From the NCBI RefSeq assembly GCF_000023325.1, contig NC_012785.1:310001-374000 (forward strand): DNA of 64,000 nt, read 5' to 3'. Source of the stretch: Kosmotoga olearia TBF 19.5.1 (GTDB lineage Bacteria; Thermotogota; Thermotogae; Petrotogales; Kosmotogaceae). This document shows, piece after piece, positions 49,039 to 58,457 of this stretch. The position numbers and the translations under genes were made by a program. Positions within the stretch are counted from its first letter, which is position 1, and each line of letters starts with the position of its first letter. The notes beneath the pieces were generated by a model, which ran no database searches, was not told the DNA's origin, and was given only the letters and a program-made list of their open reading frames with translations.

Positions 49039-49353
49039 ATGTACGCTATCATCGAAGCATCCGGGAAGCAGTACAAAGTCGAAGAAGGGATCACATTGTT
49101 TACGGAAAAACTCAAGGATTTCGCTGAAGGCGATCAGGTTGTATTTGACAGGGTTCTTCTTTTGAAGGACGACAGTGGTGTGAAAGTGGGCAAGCCCTAC
49201 CTCGAAAACGTTAAGATAGTTGGTAAGGTCGTCAGGCACGGTAGAGGTAAAAAGATCAGAGTCGTGAAGTTCAGACCAAGAAAGAACTACCATCGTGTCA
49301 AAGGGCACAAACAGTGGTTCTCAGAAGTCCTGATCGAGAAGATCGAGTATTGA
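49039..49353 (+). CDS. rplU: 50S ribosomal protein L21
   Basis: 104 residues. YAIIEASGKQYKVEEGITLFTEKL and KKIRVVKFRPRKNYHRVKGHKQWFSEVLIEKI are diagnostic for L21. ATG behind AGAGGAGGTGTAACTG. Seventeen bases before rpmA; the ysxB-like protease gene that sits between them in many Firmicutes is absent. Confidence 0.98.
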   Translation: MYAIIEASGKQYKVEEGITLFTEKLKDFAEGDQVVFDRVLLLKDDSGVKVGKPYLENVKIVGKVVRHGRGKKIRVVKFRPRKNYHRVKGHKQWFSEVLIEKIEY

Positions 49354-49369
49354 GGTGGAGGTGATCTGA

Positions 49370-49621
49370 ATGGCCCACAAAAGAAGTAGCGGAGCTGGAA
49401 GAAACGGAAGAGACAGTAATCCAAAATATCTTGGAGTCAAGCGTGGAGAAAACGCCTTCGTTAGAGCAGGGACAATAATAATCAGACAAAGAGGAACGAA
49501 GATCCACCCTGGTCAAAATGTTGGTATGGGAAGAGATTTCACGCTTTATGCTTTGATAGATGGTAAGGTACATTTTGAGACTCGCAATAACAGAAAGTAT
49601 GTCAGTGTTTACGCTGAATAA
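49370..49621 (+). CDS. rpmA: 50S ribosomal protein L27
   Basis: 83 residues beginning [41 protein letters not shown]. The N-terminal glycine-rich arm begins directly at AHKRSSG, so the cleavable N-terminal extension of Firmicutes L27 is not present, consistent with no ysxB-like protease beside it. RBS GGAGGTGATCTG. Confidence 0.98.
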   Translation: MAHKRSSGAGRNGRDSNPKYLGVKRGENAFVRAGTIIIRQRGTKIHPGQNVGMGRDFTLYALIDGKVHFETRNNRKYVSVYAE

Positions 49622-49667
49622 CCTGAGGCTTTGGTTTTGAAGGGTTATTCTGAAGGGAGGAAGAATG

Positions 49668-50192
49668 ATGAAGATTCAAAAAACACCTATTTGCAAAGTT
49701 GGAGTAAGGCATTTTAAGGTAAATACAAAACGTAAAGGTGAAATAGAAAGAGTTGAAAAATTTGTTGTTGCTCCAGATGGAAGCAAACTCGAAAGAAAAT
49801 GGTATCTTGTGGACGCCACAGATGTTCCTCTCGGAAGACTCGCATCACAGGTCGCAAAGATTTTGATGGGGAAACATAAACCTACCTACACGCCCCATGT
49901 TGATACAGGGGACTTTGTTATAATTATCAACGCTTCCAAAGTCAAGTTAACAGGCAAAAAGCTTGATCAGAAGATTTATTACAGGTATTCCGGTTATCCG
50001 GGAGGACTAAAAGAAAGAACAGCCAGAGAGATGCTTCAGAAGCATCCTGAACGCGTGATCAAGCTTGCTGTGAAACGAATGCTTCCGAAAACAAGGCTTG
50101 GTGCAAAGATGCTTAAAAAGCTTAAGATCTTCACAGGGCCCGAACATATTCATGAAGCTCAGAAACCTGAAACCATCGAATTGGTTAAGTGA
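49668..50192 (+). CDS. rplM: 50S ribosomal protein L13 with N-terminal extension
   Basis: 174 residues from ATG at 49668 (GGGAGG seven bases upstream; ATG at 49665 also possible). Conserved L13 runs from about residue 40: [73 protein letters not shown]. About 30 extra basic residues ([31 protein letters not shown]) precede it compared with the usual protein; they are in frame with a good RBS. rpsI follows, the usual pair. Confidence 0.95.
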   Translation: MKIQKTPICKVGVRHFKVNTKRKGEIERVEKFVVAPDGSKLERKWYLVDATDVPLGRLASQVAKILMGKHKPTYTPHVDTGDFVIIINASKVKLTGKKLDQKIYYRYSGYPGGLKERTAREMLQKHPERVIKLAVKRMLPKTRLGAKMLKKLKIFTGPEHIHEAQKPETIELVK

Positions 50193-50207
50193 GGGGGTTA
50201 CTGAAGT

Positions 50208-50612
50208 ATGGCAGAAATAGTTGAATATATCGGTACTGGAAGAAGAAAGACCTCTGTCGCTCGCGTTAGACTCAGACCAGGTGAAGGTAAATTCATAGTC
50301 AATGGAAAAGAACTTAAAGATTTAAAGGAATATCTGCATAACGACGCATGGGTTAGACATGCTCTTAAACCTGCAGTCTTAACAGATACTCTTGGACGCT
50401 TCGATATATTTATCAGAGTGTCAGGTGGCGGATTATCCGGACAGGCCGGCGCCATTAGATTGGGTATTGCAAGAGCCCTTTTACAGTTCAACGAAGATTT
50501 GAAACCTCTTCTAAAGCAGAACGGACTCCTTACAAGAGATGCACGTATTGTAGAAAGGAAAAAGTACGGACTCAAAAAAGCTAGAAGAGCTCCTCAGTTC
50601 TCCAAACGTTAA
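50208..50612 (+). CDS. rpsI: 30S ribosomal protein S9
   Basis: 134 residues. [28 protein letters not shown] at the start, [22 protein letters not shown] in the middle and the tail [18 protein letters not shown], which reaches the P-site tRNA. ATG has GAGGGGG upstream, 15 bases after rplM. Confidence 0.98.
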
Positions 50613-50632
50613 GCTTCTTTTTGGTTTCAATG

Positions 50633-50657
50633 ATGGGCCTCGTCGGCCCATCTTCTC
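50633..50657 (+). terminator. Terminator after rpsI
   Basis: GATGGGCC-TCGTC-GGCCCATC followed by TTCTCTT, between rpsI and dnaG; the T-run is interrupted, so some read-through into dnaG is likely. Confidence 0.75.
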
Positions 50658-50671
50658 TTGGTGGTGGTTGA

Positions 50672-52405
50672 GTGTTCGATAAGGAGATAATTGACAGAAT
50701 CAAAAGCTCCATTGATATTGTGGAGCTTGTTGGTCGTTATGTTAACCTCCAGAAGTCTGGAAGTTATTACAGAGGACTATGCCCTTTTCATAGCGACAGC
50801 GATCCATCTTTTTATGTTAGTCCCGGCAAGCAATTTTTCCATTGCTTTGGATGTGGTGTTTCTGGAGACGTGATAACTTTCTATGAAAAAATAGAAAATC
50901 TGCCCTTTTCCGAGGCAGTGGAAAAGCTAGCTGAAATCGCAGGCATTGAGTTACCAAAAAAATATTCCGTCAGAACGGAATACGACAAATATACACAATC
51001 CCTAAATATTCTGGCTGAAGCCTATCATAAGGAACTTTTATCGGGAAAACATCCGGATGTCCTTGAGTACCTTTTAAAAGAAAGGGGTTTCTCAGAAGAA
51101 ACATTACGTGAATTTCGTATAGGTTTTTCACCAGGAAATCGAACTTTTTTGAAGAAACTGGTGTCAAATTTCGGGGTAAAATTGGAAGAACTTTTAAAAG
51201 CAGGCGTTCTGGTTAAGAAAAATAGTGATTACTTCGACAGATTCAGCAAAAGAATTATAATACCAATACACAATGAGAATGGAAAAGTTATTGGTTTTGG
51301 CGGAAGAATAATACCTGGAGAAACTGGAAGTAAGTACATAAATTCACCTGAAACGCGGTATTTTGTTAAAGGTCGAGTGTTGTTCAATTTACACCGAGCA
51401 AAAAAGAGTGTAAAAGAACTTGATTATGTTGTCATAACAGAAGGTTACTTTGATTCGATGGCGCTTTATGAAGCCGGAATTGAAAACAACGTAGGGGTTC
51501 TTGGAACAAATTTAACCCGCCAGCACTTAAAATTACTAAAAACCTATACAAACAATCTTCTTTTTTTAATGGACTCTGATAGTGCTGGAAAAAATGCAAC
51601 TCTCCGTTCACTCGATCTAGCTGAAAGCGAGGGGTTTTCAACCGCGGTAGCAAAAATAACCGGCACAAAAGATGCCGGAGAACTCTTTAAAAACGAGGGA
51701 CCAAAAGCCCTTGTGGATACACTCAAGAACGCGATACCCGGCGCAGTATTTCGAGTGGATTATCTCGCGCTAAAGGTAGATATTACTACCCCCCAGGGAA
51801 AACAAAAACTTCTGGAATTCCTGATTCCCACATTATCCAGGTACCTCCAAAGAGCGGATAATGCGGGTTTCCAACTCACAGTCAAAGCCATTTCTGAAAA
51901 AACAAATCTCCTCATCAAGGAAATAATAGCCGTGGCAAAAGGAAGGGAGAAACCACAAAAGATTTTAAGGGAACGTAGTACTTTTAAACTCAAACAAATA
52001 GAAAAAGACTTGCTAAGCATTTATTTTGGGCATCCAGAATTACGAAGCGAGGTCGCAAGAGTAGTTGATTTTTTAGAAACGTCAGAAGCTTTCAGGTATC
52101 TGGTGAAATTTATAAAGAAGAAACAGGACTTCAACGAGATTATTGATGAAATAGACGAAAAAATAGGACCTTCTCTTATGGAAGCGGTTGAATATTCTAC
52201 CGATATTTCGATGGCACGTAAAATGTTAAAAGATATCGAGACGCATGTTGATAAAAAAATAATTCGCGAACAAATTGAGGAAATAGATAGAAAACTTAGA
52301 AAAGTAATCGACCCAGCTATGAAAGAATCACTGATGATTCGTCGCATGGAACTCACAAGGTTACTAAAAAGAACCTTGAAGGGTGGTGAAGCTGATGGCA
52401 GATAA
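50672..52405 (+). CDS. dnaG: DNA primase
   Basis: 577 residues, GTG start behind GGTGGTGGTTGA. CHC2 zinc finger [30 protein letters not shown] (about 38-67), then the TOPRIM core with [28 protein letters not shown] (about 255) and [13 protein letters not shown], and a C-terminal helicase-binding region. It makes RNA primers for replication. Its 3' end overlaps rpoD by eleven bases, the classic dnaG-rpoD order (rpsU is absent). Confidence 0.97.
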   Translation: MFDKEIIDRIKSSIDIVELVGRYVNLQKSGSYYRGLCPFHSDSDPSFYVSPGKQFFHCFGCGVSGDVITFYEKIENLPFSEAVEKLAEIAGIELPKKYSVRTEYDKYTQSLNILAEAYHKELLSGKHPDVLEYLLKERGFSEETLREFRIGFSPGNRTFLKKLVSNFGVKLEELLKAGVLVKKNSDYFDRFSKRIIIPIHNENGKVIGFGGRIIPGETGSKYINSPETRYFVKGRVLFNLHRAKKSVKELDYVVITEGYFDSMALYEAGIENNVGVLGTNLTRQHLKLLKTYTNNLLFLMDSDSAGKNATLRSLDLAESEGFSTAVAKITGTKDAGELFKNEGPKALVDTLKNAIPGAVFRVDYLALKVDITTPQGKQKLLEFLIPTLSRYLQRADNAGFQLTVKAISEKTNLLIKEIIAVAKGREKPQKILRERSTFKLKQIEKDLLSIYFGHPELRSEVARVVDFLETSEAFRYLVKFIKKKQDFNEIIDEIDEKIGPSLMEAVEYSTDISMARKMLKDIETHVDKKIIREQIEEIDRKLRKVIDPAMKESLMIRRMELTRLLKRTLKGGEADGR

Positions 52406-53612
52406 AAAGAATAAGGCAAAAATGGTGGAGGAACCAAAAGAAAAAAACTCTTCACAAAAGAAAACAACTGAAGTAGTCATGCTTTCAGACAAAGAGGTTC
52501 AATCACGAATCAAAAAACTCGTTAAATTGGGAAAAAAGAAGGGTTATATAACCTATGAAGATATAGACAATGCCTTTCCCCCGGATTATGAGGGATTTGA
52601 TTCTTCATTGGTTGAAGTAATCTACGAGGAATTAGAAAAGAACAAGGTTCGAATACTGGAGAAAGAACCCACCGAGGATCAGGAAGAAAGCGGACAGGAA
52701 AATCCGGCCGAAGATATAGAAACACTTCTCGAAAGTGCTCCAGAGATGTATGACAACATATCTCTAAAAGATCCTATAAAGATGTATCTGAAAGAAATTG
52801 GCAAGATCCCTCTGTTAACACCAAGTAAAGAAAGAGAATTGGCAAGGAGAGCACAAAAGGGTGATAAAAAAGCGAGAGAAGAACTTATAACAGCTAATTT
52901 GCGTCTCGTTGTTTCTATCGCCAAAAGATATATAGGTAGAGGCTTATCTTTCCTTGACCTTATACAGGAAGGAAATATAGGTCTCATAAAAGCTGTTGAA
53001 AAATTCGATTGGAAGAAAGGATACAAGTTCAGCACCTACGCTACCTGGTGGATCAGGCAGGCAATAACCCGTGCTATTGCTGACCAGGCAAGAACTATAC
53101 GAGTTCCCGTACACATGGTTGAAACCATCAACAAGGTGAACAAGGTGATCCGTGAACATCTTCAGGAACACGGAGAATATCCAACGGTTGAAGAATTGGG
53201 TAAATTAACAGGAAAAACCCCGGAAAAAATAGAAGAAATCCTTGCTGCTTCAAAAGAAACCGTTTCGCTCGAGTCACCTATCAGCGGTGACGAAGAATCC
53301 ACCATGGGAGATTTCGTTCATGATGAATCCATCGAAAAACCCGAAGAAGCAGCAATAAAAATGCTCCTGCGTGAGCAAATCGACGAAGTTTTAGATACTT
53401 TGAGCCCGAGGGAAGCCATGGTCTTGAAAATGAGATATGGTCTTCTCGATGGAAAAACAAAAACTTTAGAAGAGGTTGGACAATTCTTTAATGTTACCAG
53501 AGAAAGAATTAGACAGATTGAGGTTAAAGCTTTGAGAAAACTTAGACATCCGTCAAGAAGCAAACAGCTCAAAGCACTGCTTGGAATGCTAAATAGCTCA
53601 AAATCAGAGTAG
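52395..53612 (+). CDS. rpoD: RNA polymerase primary sigma factor
   Basis: 405 residues from ATG at 52395 (GGGTGGTGAAGCTG upstream); GTG codons at 52383 and 52386 lie within the ribosome binding site. Region 1.1-like start ([29 protein letters not shown]), region 1.2 ([32 protein letters not shown]), region 2 ([60 protein letters not shown]), region 3 and region 4 ([20 protein letters not shown]). Reads promoters of the TTGACA/TATAAT kind seen here. Confidence 0.98.
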   Translation: MADKKNKAKMVEEPKEKNSSQKKTTEVVMLSDKEVQSRIKKLVKLGKKKGYITYEDIDNAFPPDYEGFDSSLVEVIYEELEKNKVRILEKEPTEDQEESGQENPAEDIETLLESAPEMYDNISLKDPIKMYLKEIGKIPLLTPSKERELARRAQKGDKKAREELITANLRLVVSIAKRYIGRGLSFLDLIQEGNIGLIKAVEKFDWKKGYKFSTYATWWIRQAITRAIADQARTIRVPVHMVETINKVNKVIREHLQEHGEYPTVEELGKLTGKTPEKIEEILAASKETVSLESPISGDEESTMGDFVHDESIEKPEEAAIKMLLREQIDEVLDTLSPREAMVLKMRYGLLDGKTKTLEEVGQFFNVTRERIRQIEVKALRKLRHPSRSKQLKALLGMLNSSKSE

Positions 53613-53714
53613 CGCGTTTTGAATTCTATAAGCAACGTCCCCTTAATTTGCGTATCATTGATTAGAAAAAAGGATCAGATATAATCGAGTTGAGAATAAA
53701 GGGGACGTGATAAG

Positions 53715-53888
53715 ATGGTATTTAAGAAAACCTCCAAAAACATCTCAACAAGCCCACGAATCGTAGCACAGATCGATTTGATAAAAATGGCAAAAAGTGG
53801 CGACAAGCAAGCAAACGACGAGGTTTTGAGAAGGTTAGGTTCAAAAAATGATAAAAGAACTGATGAAGATGGGCAGTCTCAAAGATGA
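53715..53888 (+). CDS. Small protein of 57 residues, upstream of and overlapping the ABC-like ATPase gene
   Basis: ATG at 53715, stop at 53888, with a weak site (GGGGACGTGATAAG). Residues about 15-41 (RIVAQIDLIKMAKSGDKQANDEVLRRL) look like an amphipathic helical pair reminiscent of the first helices of sigma region 2 (LIxxAKxGDxxAxxELxRR), although nothing else of a sigma factor is present. The last 41 bases overlap the next gene in another frame. I do not recognise a family; coding is suggested by good codon structure and by position between two genes on the same strand. Confidence 0.45.
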   Translation: MVFKKTSKNISTSPRIVAQIDLIKMAKSGDKQANDEVLRRLGSKNDKRTDEDGQSQR

Positions 53889-54606
53889 GGCTGCTCTTTA
53901 TTTAAAAAATTTTACATTAAAAGTAAACAACGAAGTCAAACTTGAAAACATATCTCTGGACGTAAAACGCGGACAGGTTGCTTTAATCTATGGTCCCAGA
54001 GGTTCAGGAAAGTCCCTTCTTCTAAGGGCTTTTTTGCACCTGAATGAAGAAATCTTCGAGGTTGTTCAGGGAGAAGGAGAGATTTGTTTCTTCGGGAAAT
54101 CTGTTCTAGATATTGAAAGAAAGCTTCTTCGCAAAGAAATCGCTTACGTAGATACCTCTTTCCTTAATGCCATAAGTTTTTTTTCTCTTCACGAGTTTAT
54201 GCGATTATTGAAAGGTGATCATTTTGTTATAGAAGACCTTTCTGATGAGGAACTGGATCTTCTGAAAGTACTGGAGATTGATGACCTTCTTATTGGAGAT
54301 CCTAACGTTCCCCTTGGTGTTTTTCAACCTTTTCAACGGTTGGCGCTTCTTATATATTCTACCCTCGTCAGAAATCCCCGGGTAATTATACTCGATAGTG
54401 TTCTGGATCATCTTGACGATGAAGTATGTACCAGAGTGAAAAATCTTCTGATCGATTCAAAGGGTGACAGAACTATCCTCCTTTCAAGTCGCTATGTATT
54501 CAGGTTTCTGGATGTAGCGGATTTGTTGATATATCTAAAAAGTGGTAAAATTTTATATGCCGGAAGTACGGAAGAATTTGTGAAAGGAAGCCATTCAAGT
54601 TTCTAA
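53848..54606 (+). CDS. ABC-type ATPase fold protein with degenerate catalytic motifs
   Basis: 252 residues. Walker A GPRGSGKS (49-56) and LRNISLDVKRGQ-like strand before it (KLENISLDVKRGQVALIY) identify an ABC ATPase. But the Q-loop glutamine is replaced (YVDTSFLNAISFF near 100-112), the LSGGQ signature reads LGVFQPFQRLAL (156-167), Walker B is VIILDS (179-184), lacking the catalytic glutamate, and the H-loop histidine is absent (ILLSSRYVF). It may bind ATP but is unlikely to hydrolyse it normally. No permease is encoded nearby. Start assumed at 53848 with a weak RBS; ATG 53863 is an alternative. Confidence 0.82.
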   Translation: MIKELMKMGSLKDEAALYLKNFTLKVNNEVKLENISLDVKRGQVALIYGPRGSGKSLLLRAFLHLNEEIFEVVQGEGEICFFGKSVLDIERKLLRKEIAYVDTSFLNAISFFSLHEFMRLLKGDHFVIEDLSDEELDLLKVLEIDDLLIGDPNVPLGVFQPFQRLALLIYSTLVRNPRVIILDSVLDHLDDEVCTRVKNLLIDSKGDRTILLSSRYVFRFLDVADLLIYLKSGKILYAGSTEEFVKGSHSSF

Positions 54607-54633
54607 CGGTATCCGGATTCGGAGGTGTGTTAC

Positions 54634-55593
54634 TTGCGTGTTCTTACAGTAACGCTAAACCCTGCTCTAGACAGGGAACTTGTTGTTGAGAACTTTACAA
54701 TAAACAACCTGCATCGTGTTAAGAACCAGAAGTATTCCATAATGGAACCTGGAGGAAAGGGAATAAACGTCTCACTCATTCTGTCCGGATTTGGAATCCC
54801 AAGTATAGCCATGGGATTCATTGGAGGATATATAGGAGCTGTTGTCGAAAGCAGATTGAGAAACCTAAGTGATCTGGTTACGACAAACTTCATCAATGTA
54901 GAAGAAGAAACAAGGGAAAATATAACGATTATAGACCCAGCCAGCGATACCATCACAGAAATCAACTCCCAGGGCCCATTTGTGGATAAGCGGGATATCG
55001 ACAAGTTCATGAAGCGTTATCTTGTCAGTTTAGGCAGGGTAAATGCAGTCGTTATATCTGGAAGTGTTCCTCCGGGTATTCCGGAAGATTTCTACTATTT
55101 ACTAGGTAACACAGCAAAAGAAGCTGGTAAGCTCGTCGTCTCTGAATCCATTGGCGCCTGTTTTGAATATGCCGTTAAAAGAGGCGCTTTCACTGTTGCC
55201 AGACCAGACTTAAGAAGTGACCAGAAGCTTTTTGGGCAGGATTTAGAAGACCTGGACGATTATGTAGAAGCAGGTAAAAAAATTGTTGAATCGGGGGCGA
55301 AAATGGCTATCCTTTCTTATGAAATCGAGGGTGATGTTATAGCCACCGAAGAAGGCGTCTGGTTTTTCAAAACCCACGAACACGTGGAACGTTCACATCT
55401 GCTTGGGACAGGAGATAGTTTTGTTGCCGGTGTGGTTGAACATCTGTTGAAACATCCACACGATTATCTAAATGCAGCAAAACGCGGTATGGCTGCTGCA
55501 ATAACGGAAGCAGCATATTTAGGAAAAGAAAGAATAACTTTGGACGATGTTGAAACTAACCTTACTGCTTTTGACATAAGTAGGTTGAGGTGA
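54634..55593 (+). CDS. PfkB-family sugar kinase (1-phosphofructokinase / tagatose-6-phosphate kinase type)
   Basis: 319 residues from TTG at 54634, GGAGGTGTGTTAC upstream; it gives the canonical RVLTVTLNPALDRELVVENFTINNLHRV. GGKGINVSLILSGFGI (about 40-55) and the anion-hole motif LLGTGDSFVAGVVEHL (about 250-265, with catalytic D) place it in the LacC/FruK subgroup. It phosphorylates a sugar phosphate with ATP. No PTS gene is adjacent, so a fructose-1-phosphate role is less sure. It is followed two to four bases later by a CBS-domain gene. Confidence 0.93.
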   Translation: MRVLTVTLNPALDRELVVENFTINNLHRVKNQKYSIMEPGGKGINVSLILSGFGIPSIAMGFIGGYIGAVVESRLRNLSDLVTTNFINVEEETRENITIIDPASDTITEINSQGPFVDKRDIDKFMKRYLVSLGRVNAVVISGSVPPGIPEDFYYLLGNTAKEAGKLVVSESIGACFEYAVKRGAFTVARPDLRSDQKLFGQDLEDLDDYVEAGKKIVESGAKMAILSYEIEGDVIATEEGVWFFKTHEHVERSHLLGTGDSFVAGVVEHLLKHPHDYLNAAKRGMAAAITEAAYLGKERITLDDVETNLTAFDISRLR

Positions 55594-55597
55594 TTTG

Positions 55598-56050
55598 ATG
55601 AAGGTACGCGATGCGATGATTCATGATGTATCAGCGGTTTTTGAAGATGAAACGATAGAAGATTTCATAATCACGTGTTTGAGAAAAATGCGCACGGGGT
55701 TACCGGTTGTTGATGAAGAATTCAGGGTGGTTGGATTCATTAGCGAAAGCGATGTTATAAAATCGTCACTCCCAAGTTATTTTGAATTACTCCAGAGTGC
55801 CTCTTTTATCCCGGATACTCATCAGTTTGTGAGAAGACTGGGAGACATAAGAAACGATCCCATCGCTTCACATATGGTTTCACCAGCAATCGCTGTGAAA
55901 CCGGATGATACGCTTATAAATGCAGCCGATCTTCTTATAAAAAAAGGATTAAAAACCCTACCTGTCGTGGATGATGACCATAAACTCGTAGGGATCATAA
56001 CCCGCTTGAATCTCATTTATTCGGCCCTTCAGGGGCGGGTACTTGAATGA
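55598..56050 (+). CDS. CBS-domain pair protein
   Basis: 150 residues, ATG behind GAGGTGATTTG. Two CBS repeats: VRDAMIHDVSAVFEDETIEDFIITCLRKMRTGLPVVDEEFRVVGFISESDVI (about 2-53) and ASHMVSPAIAVKPDDTLINAADLLIKKGLKTLPVVDDDHKLVGIITRLNLI (about 90-140). Such pairs bind adenosine nucleotides or SAM and act as energy sensors. It stands between a sugar kinase and mtaB, and its stop overlaps the mtaB start by four bases. Confidence 0.9.
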   Translation: MKVRDAMIHDVSAVFEDETIEDFIITCLRKMRTGLPVVDEEFRVVGFISESDVIKSSLPSYFELLQSASFIPDTHQFVRRLGDIRNDPIASHMVSPAIAVKPDDTLINAADLLIKKGLKTLPVVDDDHKLVGIITRLNLIYSALQGRVLE

Positions 56051-57324
56051 AAGAAATCGTTTCCTTTTTTACCTTCGGTTGCAAACTCAATCAATATGAA
56101 ACCGAAGGGATGGCGGAGTTATTGCAAAACGATTTTAGGGTTACATTCGACTCGGAGATCGCCGATATTTTCGTTATCAATTCCTGTACGGTAACCGCAG
56201 AAGCTGAAAGGAAACTCCGGCAGCTATATAGAAGGCTTAAAGCAAAGAATCCAGGTAGCAAATTTGTGATTGTGGGTTGTTACTCAGAACTTTCAGCGGG
56301 AGAGCTGAAAGATCTTGGTTTTGACCTGATTCTGGGGATCAAAGATAAATTGAAAATTAAAGAATTCCTTAAAGAAAATACTGAGAACACCTGCATAAAG
56401 GATTATTTTCAGGTTACAAAGGGTCCTTATGGAAGAACCCGTGCATATATTGGCATACAGGATGGATGTTTGAACAATTGTTCATACTGTCGAATAAGAT
56501 TGGCCAGAGGAAACAAAATCATCAGCAAACCCCCTGAAGTTGTTGCCGAAGAATTAAAAACACTCGTTGAGCATGGGTTTCAGGAAATAGTGTTGACAGG
56601 GATAAACATAGGTTTTTACGGATTTGGAGAAGGTTATTCCCTGATTTCTTTATTGAAACAACTGGTAAAGATCGAGGGAGAATGGAGATTAAGATTAAGC
56701 TCTCTCGATCCGAGGCTCGTTTCAAACGAATTAATCACGTTTATGACCGATAACCCAAAAATAGCTCAGCATGTTCATCTTTCTCTTCAAAGCGGTTCAG
56801 ATAAAGTTTTGAAATCGATGAATCGTAATTACACCACTAACGACGTCGAACAGATTGTAGCACTCTTCAGATCCAGGAACAATCGTTTTTCTTTTACCAC
56901 GGATGTCATAGTGGGATTTCCCGGTGAAACCGACACGGATTTTGTAGAAACACTCGAATTTGTTAAACGTATCAGATTTTTGAAAGTTCATATATTCAGA
57001 TTTTCTCCACGTCCCGGCACCAAAGCTGCCCGCATGAGCAATCAAATCTCCGGGAATATTAAAAAAGAGCGAGCTACTGTCCTGAAAAAGGTCGCATTAG
57101 AAGCATCAAAAGACTATCTTAATGAACATGTTGGCAAGGAAAGCACTGTTCTTATTGAAAAGAACGATGGAATTTTTAGCTACGGTTACGACGAATTCTA
57201 TATCCCTCACAGGGTTACCGGAAGCATAGAAAATGGTTTTGTCAAGGTACAAATTGGTGGCATAGAAGAACTGGAGGCTTTTTCGGATGTTGAATTATCT
57301 TGCAGGTCAGTGGCTGTCCGATGA
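56047..57324 (+). CDS. mtaB: tRNA (N6-threonylcarbamoyladenosine(37)-C2)-methylthiotransferase
   Basis: 425 residues. FFTFGCKLNQYETEGMAELL (about 7-26), NSCTVTAEAERKLRQLYRRLK (about 49-69) and VGCYSEL give the three cysteines of the N-terminal UPF0004 cluster; GIQDGCLNNCSYCRIRLARG (about 137-156) carries the radical SAM CxxxCxxC; a C-terminal TRAM domain ends the protein. The GCKxNQYE start marks MtaB rather than MiaB or RimO. It adds methylthio to t6A37 of ANN-decoding tRNAs. Overlaps the next gene by 38 bases. Confidence 0.93.
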   Translation: MKEIVSFFTFGCKLNQYETEGMAELLQNDFRVTFDSEIADIFVINSCTVTAEAERKLRQLYRRLKAKNPGSKFVIVGCYSELSAGELKDLGFDLILGIKDKLKIKEFLKENTENTCIKDYFQVTKGPYGRTRAYIGIQDGCLNNCSYCRIRLARGNKIISKPPEVVAEELKTLVEHGFQEIVLTGINIGFYGFGEGYSLISLLKQLVKIEGEWRLRLSSLDPRLVSNELITFMTDNPKIAQHVHLSLQSGSDKVLKSMNRNYTTNDVEQIVALFRSRNNRFSFTTDVIVGFPGETDTDFVETLEFVKRIRFLKVHIFRFSPRPGTKAARMSNQISGNIKKERATVLKKVALEASKDYLNEHVGKESTVLIEKNDGIFSYGYDEFYIPHRVTGSIENGFVKVQIGGIEELEAFSDVELSCRSVAVR

Positions 57325-58144
57325 GGAAGCCACCATAAATGTCAAAAATACTGGTATTTTAACAGGAATCTCCGTATACGAGGTTCTAAGAACCTACAAC
57401 GGTCTTCCTTTTGCTGCAAAAAAACATTTTGAAAGGTTGAAAAAATCTGCCGATTATATGGGGATACCCCTTCCGATAAATTTCGATGAATTTCTTGAGT
57501 TGCTCTTAGAAGGTGTGAAGAAAAACCACAATAGCAGCGGTGAAGAACTTAGAATTAAGGTAATTCTTGTACAGAGCACAAATAATTTCTCCGAGATAAT
57601 AGTCCTTTATGAAGAATTACCAAAGGTTTCTTCTGATGTTTATGAACTAGGAGTAAAAGTCGGGATATCGAAATTCATCCGTCCATCGGCAGCACTGGTT
57701 CCTTCAATAATCAAAATCCCGGGAGCACCATGGAAGGTTTTAACCCGCAAAGCCATGGGCGTCTATTACGATATGCTTCTTTTAAACGAAAAAGGAGACC
57801 TTTGTGAGGGAACTATATCCAACGTTTTCCTTATAAAAGATGAAAAACTCATCACTCCAAACATCGAATCAGGCATTCTACCTGGCATTACAAGAGAAAA
57901 CGTGATAGGTCTTGCTAAGGCAATGGAAATTCCGGTTGAGGAAAGAACAGTTAAAGGCTGGGAATTATTCACCGCTCAGGAAGTTTTTTTGACTCATACC
58001 AGTGCTGGCATTGTCCCTATCAGAAAGATTGAGGACAGGGTTTATATAGAAGATTTCGCTGATGGAATAACGCGAATTCTACTTGACAACTTTGAGGGAT
58101 TTATAATGACGAATGAATCCAACTGGGAAGGTCTATCAAAATGA
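57287..58144 (+). CDS. Class IV pyridoxal-phosphate aminotransferase (branched-chain aminotransferase / aminodeoxychorismate lyase type)
   Basis: 285 residues. NYLAGQWLSDEEATINVKNTGILTGISVYEVLRTYNGLPFAAKKHFERLKKSADYM (1-57), with R and the H/R pair of the class, and NEKGDLCEGTISNVFLIKDEKLITPNIESGILPGITRENVI (about 167-207, signature E for PLP). The lysine in IIKIPGAPWK (near 145-155) is the likely Schiff-base residue. It could be IlvE, DAT or PabC; sequence does not decide. It starts within mtaB (38-base overlap) and overlaps the next gene by four bases. Confidence 0.87.
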   Translation: MLNYLAGQWLSDEEATINVKNTGILTGISVYEVLRTYNGLPFAAKKHFERLKKSADYMGIPLPINFDEFLELLLEGVKKNHNSSGEELRIKVILVQSTNNFSEIIVLYEELPKVSSDVYELGVKVGISKFIRPSAALVPSIIKIPGAPWKVLTRKAMGVYYDMLLLNEKGDLCEGTISNVFLIKDEKLITPNIESGILPGITRENVIGLAKAMEIPVEERTVKGWELFTAQEVFLTHTSAGIVPIRKIEDRVYIEDFADGITRILLDNFEGFIMTNESNWEGLSK

Positions 58145-58443
58145 AATGGAATCACCAATCACTTGACAAAATTTTTGAATCACTTTCCGGGAGTAATCCC
58201 TTTTTTAAAAAGTTGAAAGTACTTTTACTGCAAAATAACTGGGAGAAGATTGTTGGAACTCCCAATGCCATGCATACACAGATTGAGAATTTCTTCGATG
58301 GAAAGCTGTTCGTTTCGGCTGATGATGGTGTCTGGTTGAATGAACTTCGTATGAGAGAAAAGGAGATTCTCAAAAGAATCCATGAAGAACTACACGGAGA
58401 TTTCGTAAGAAAGATTATTTTTATCCCAAAAAAGTCAAAGTAA
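58141..58443 (+). CDS. DciA-like (DUF721) protein
   Basis: 100 residues. NNWEKIVGTPNAMHTQIENFFDGKLFVSADDGVWLNELRMREKEILKRI (about 36-84) matches the DUF721/DciA core (W..ivG...a.ht.p..f..g.L.V...d..W..eL...). DciA loads the replicative helicase in bacteria lacking DnaC. It lies directly before gyrB, where dciA/DUF721 genes often are found. Short for the family. Family call moderate. Confidence 0.75.
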   Translation: MKWNHQSLDKIFESLSGSNPFFKKLKVLLLQNNWEKIVGTPNAMHTQIENFFDGKLFVSADDGVWLNELRMREKEILKRIHEELHGDFVRKIIFIPKKSK

Positions 58444-58457
58444 CTGGAGGTGCATCT

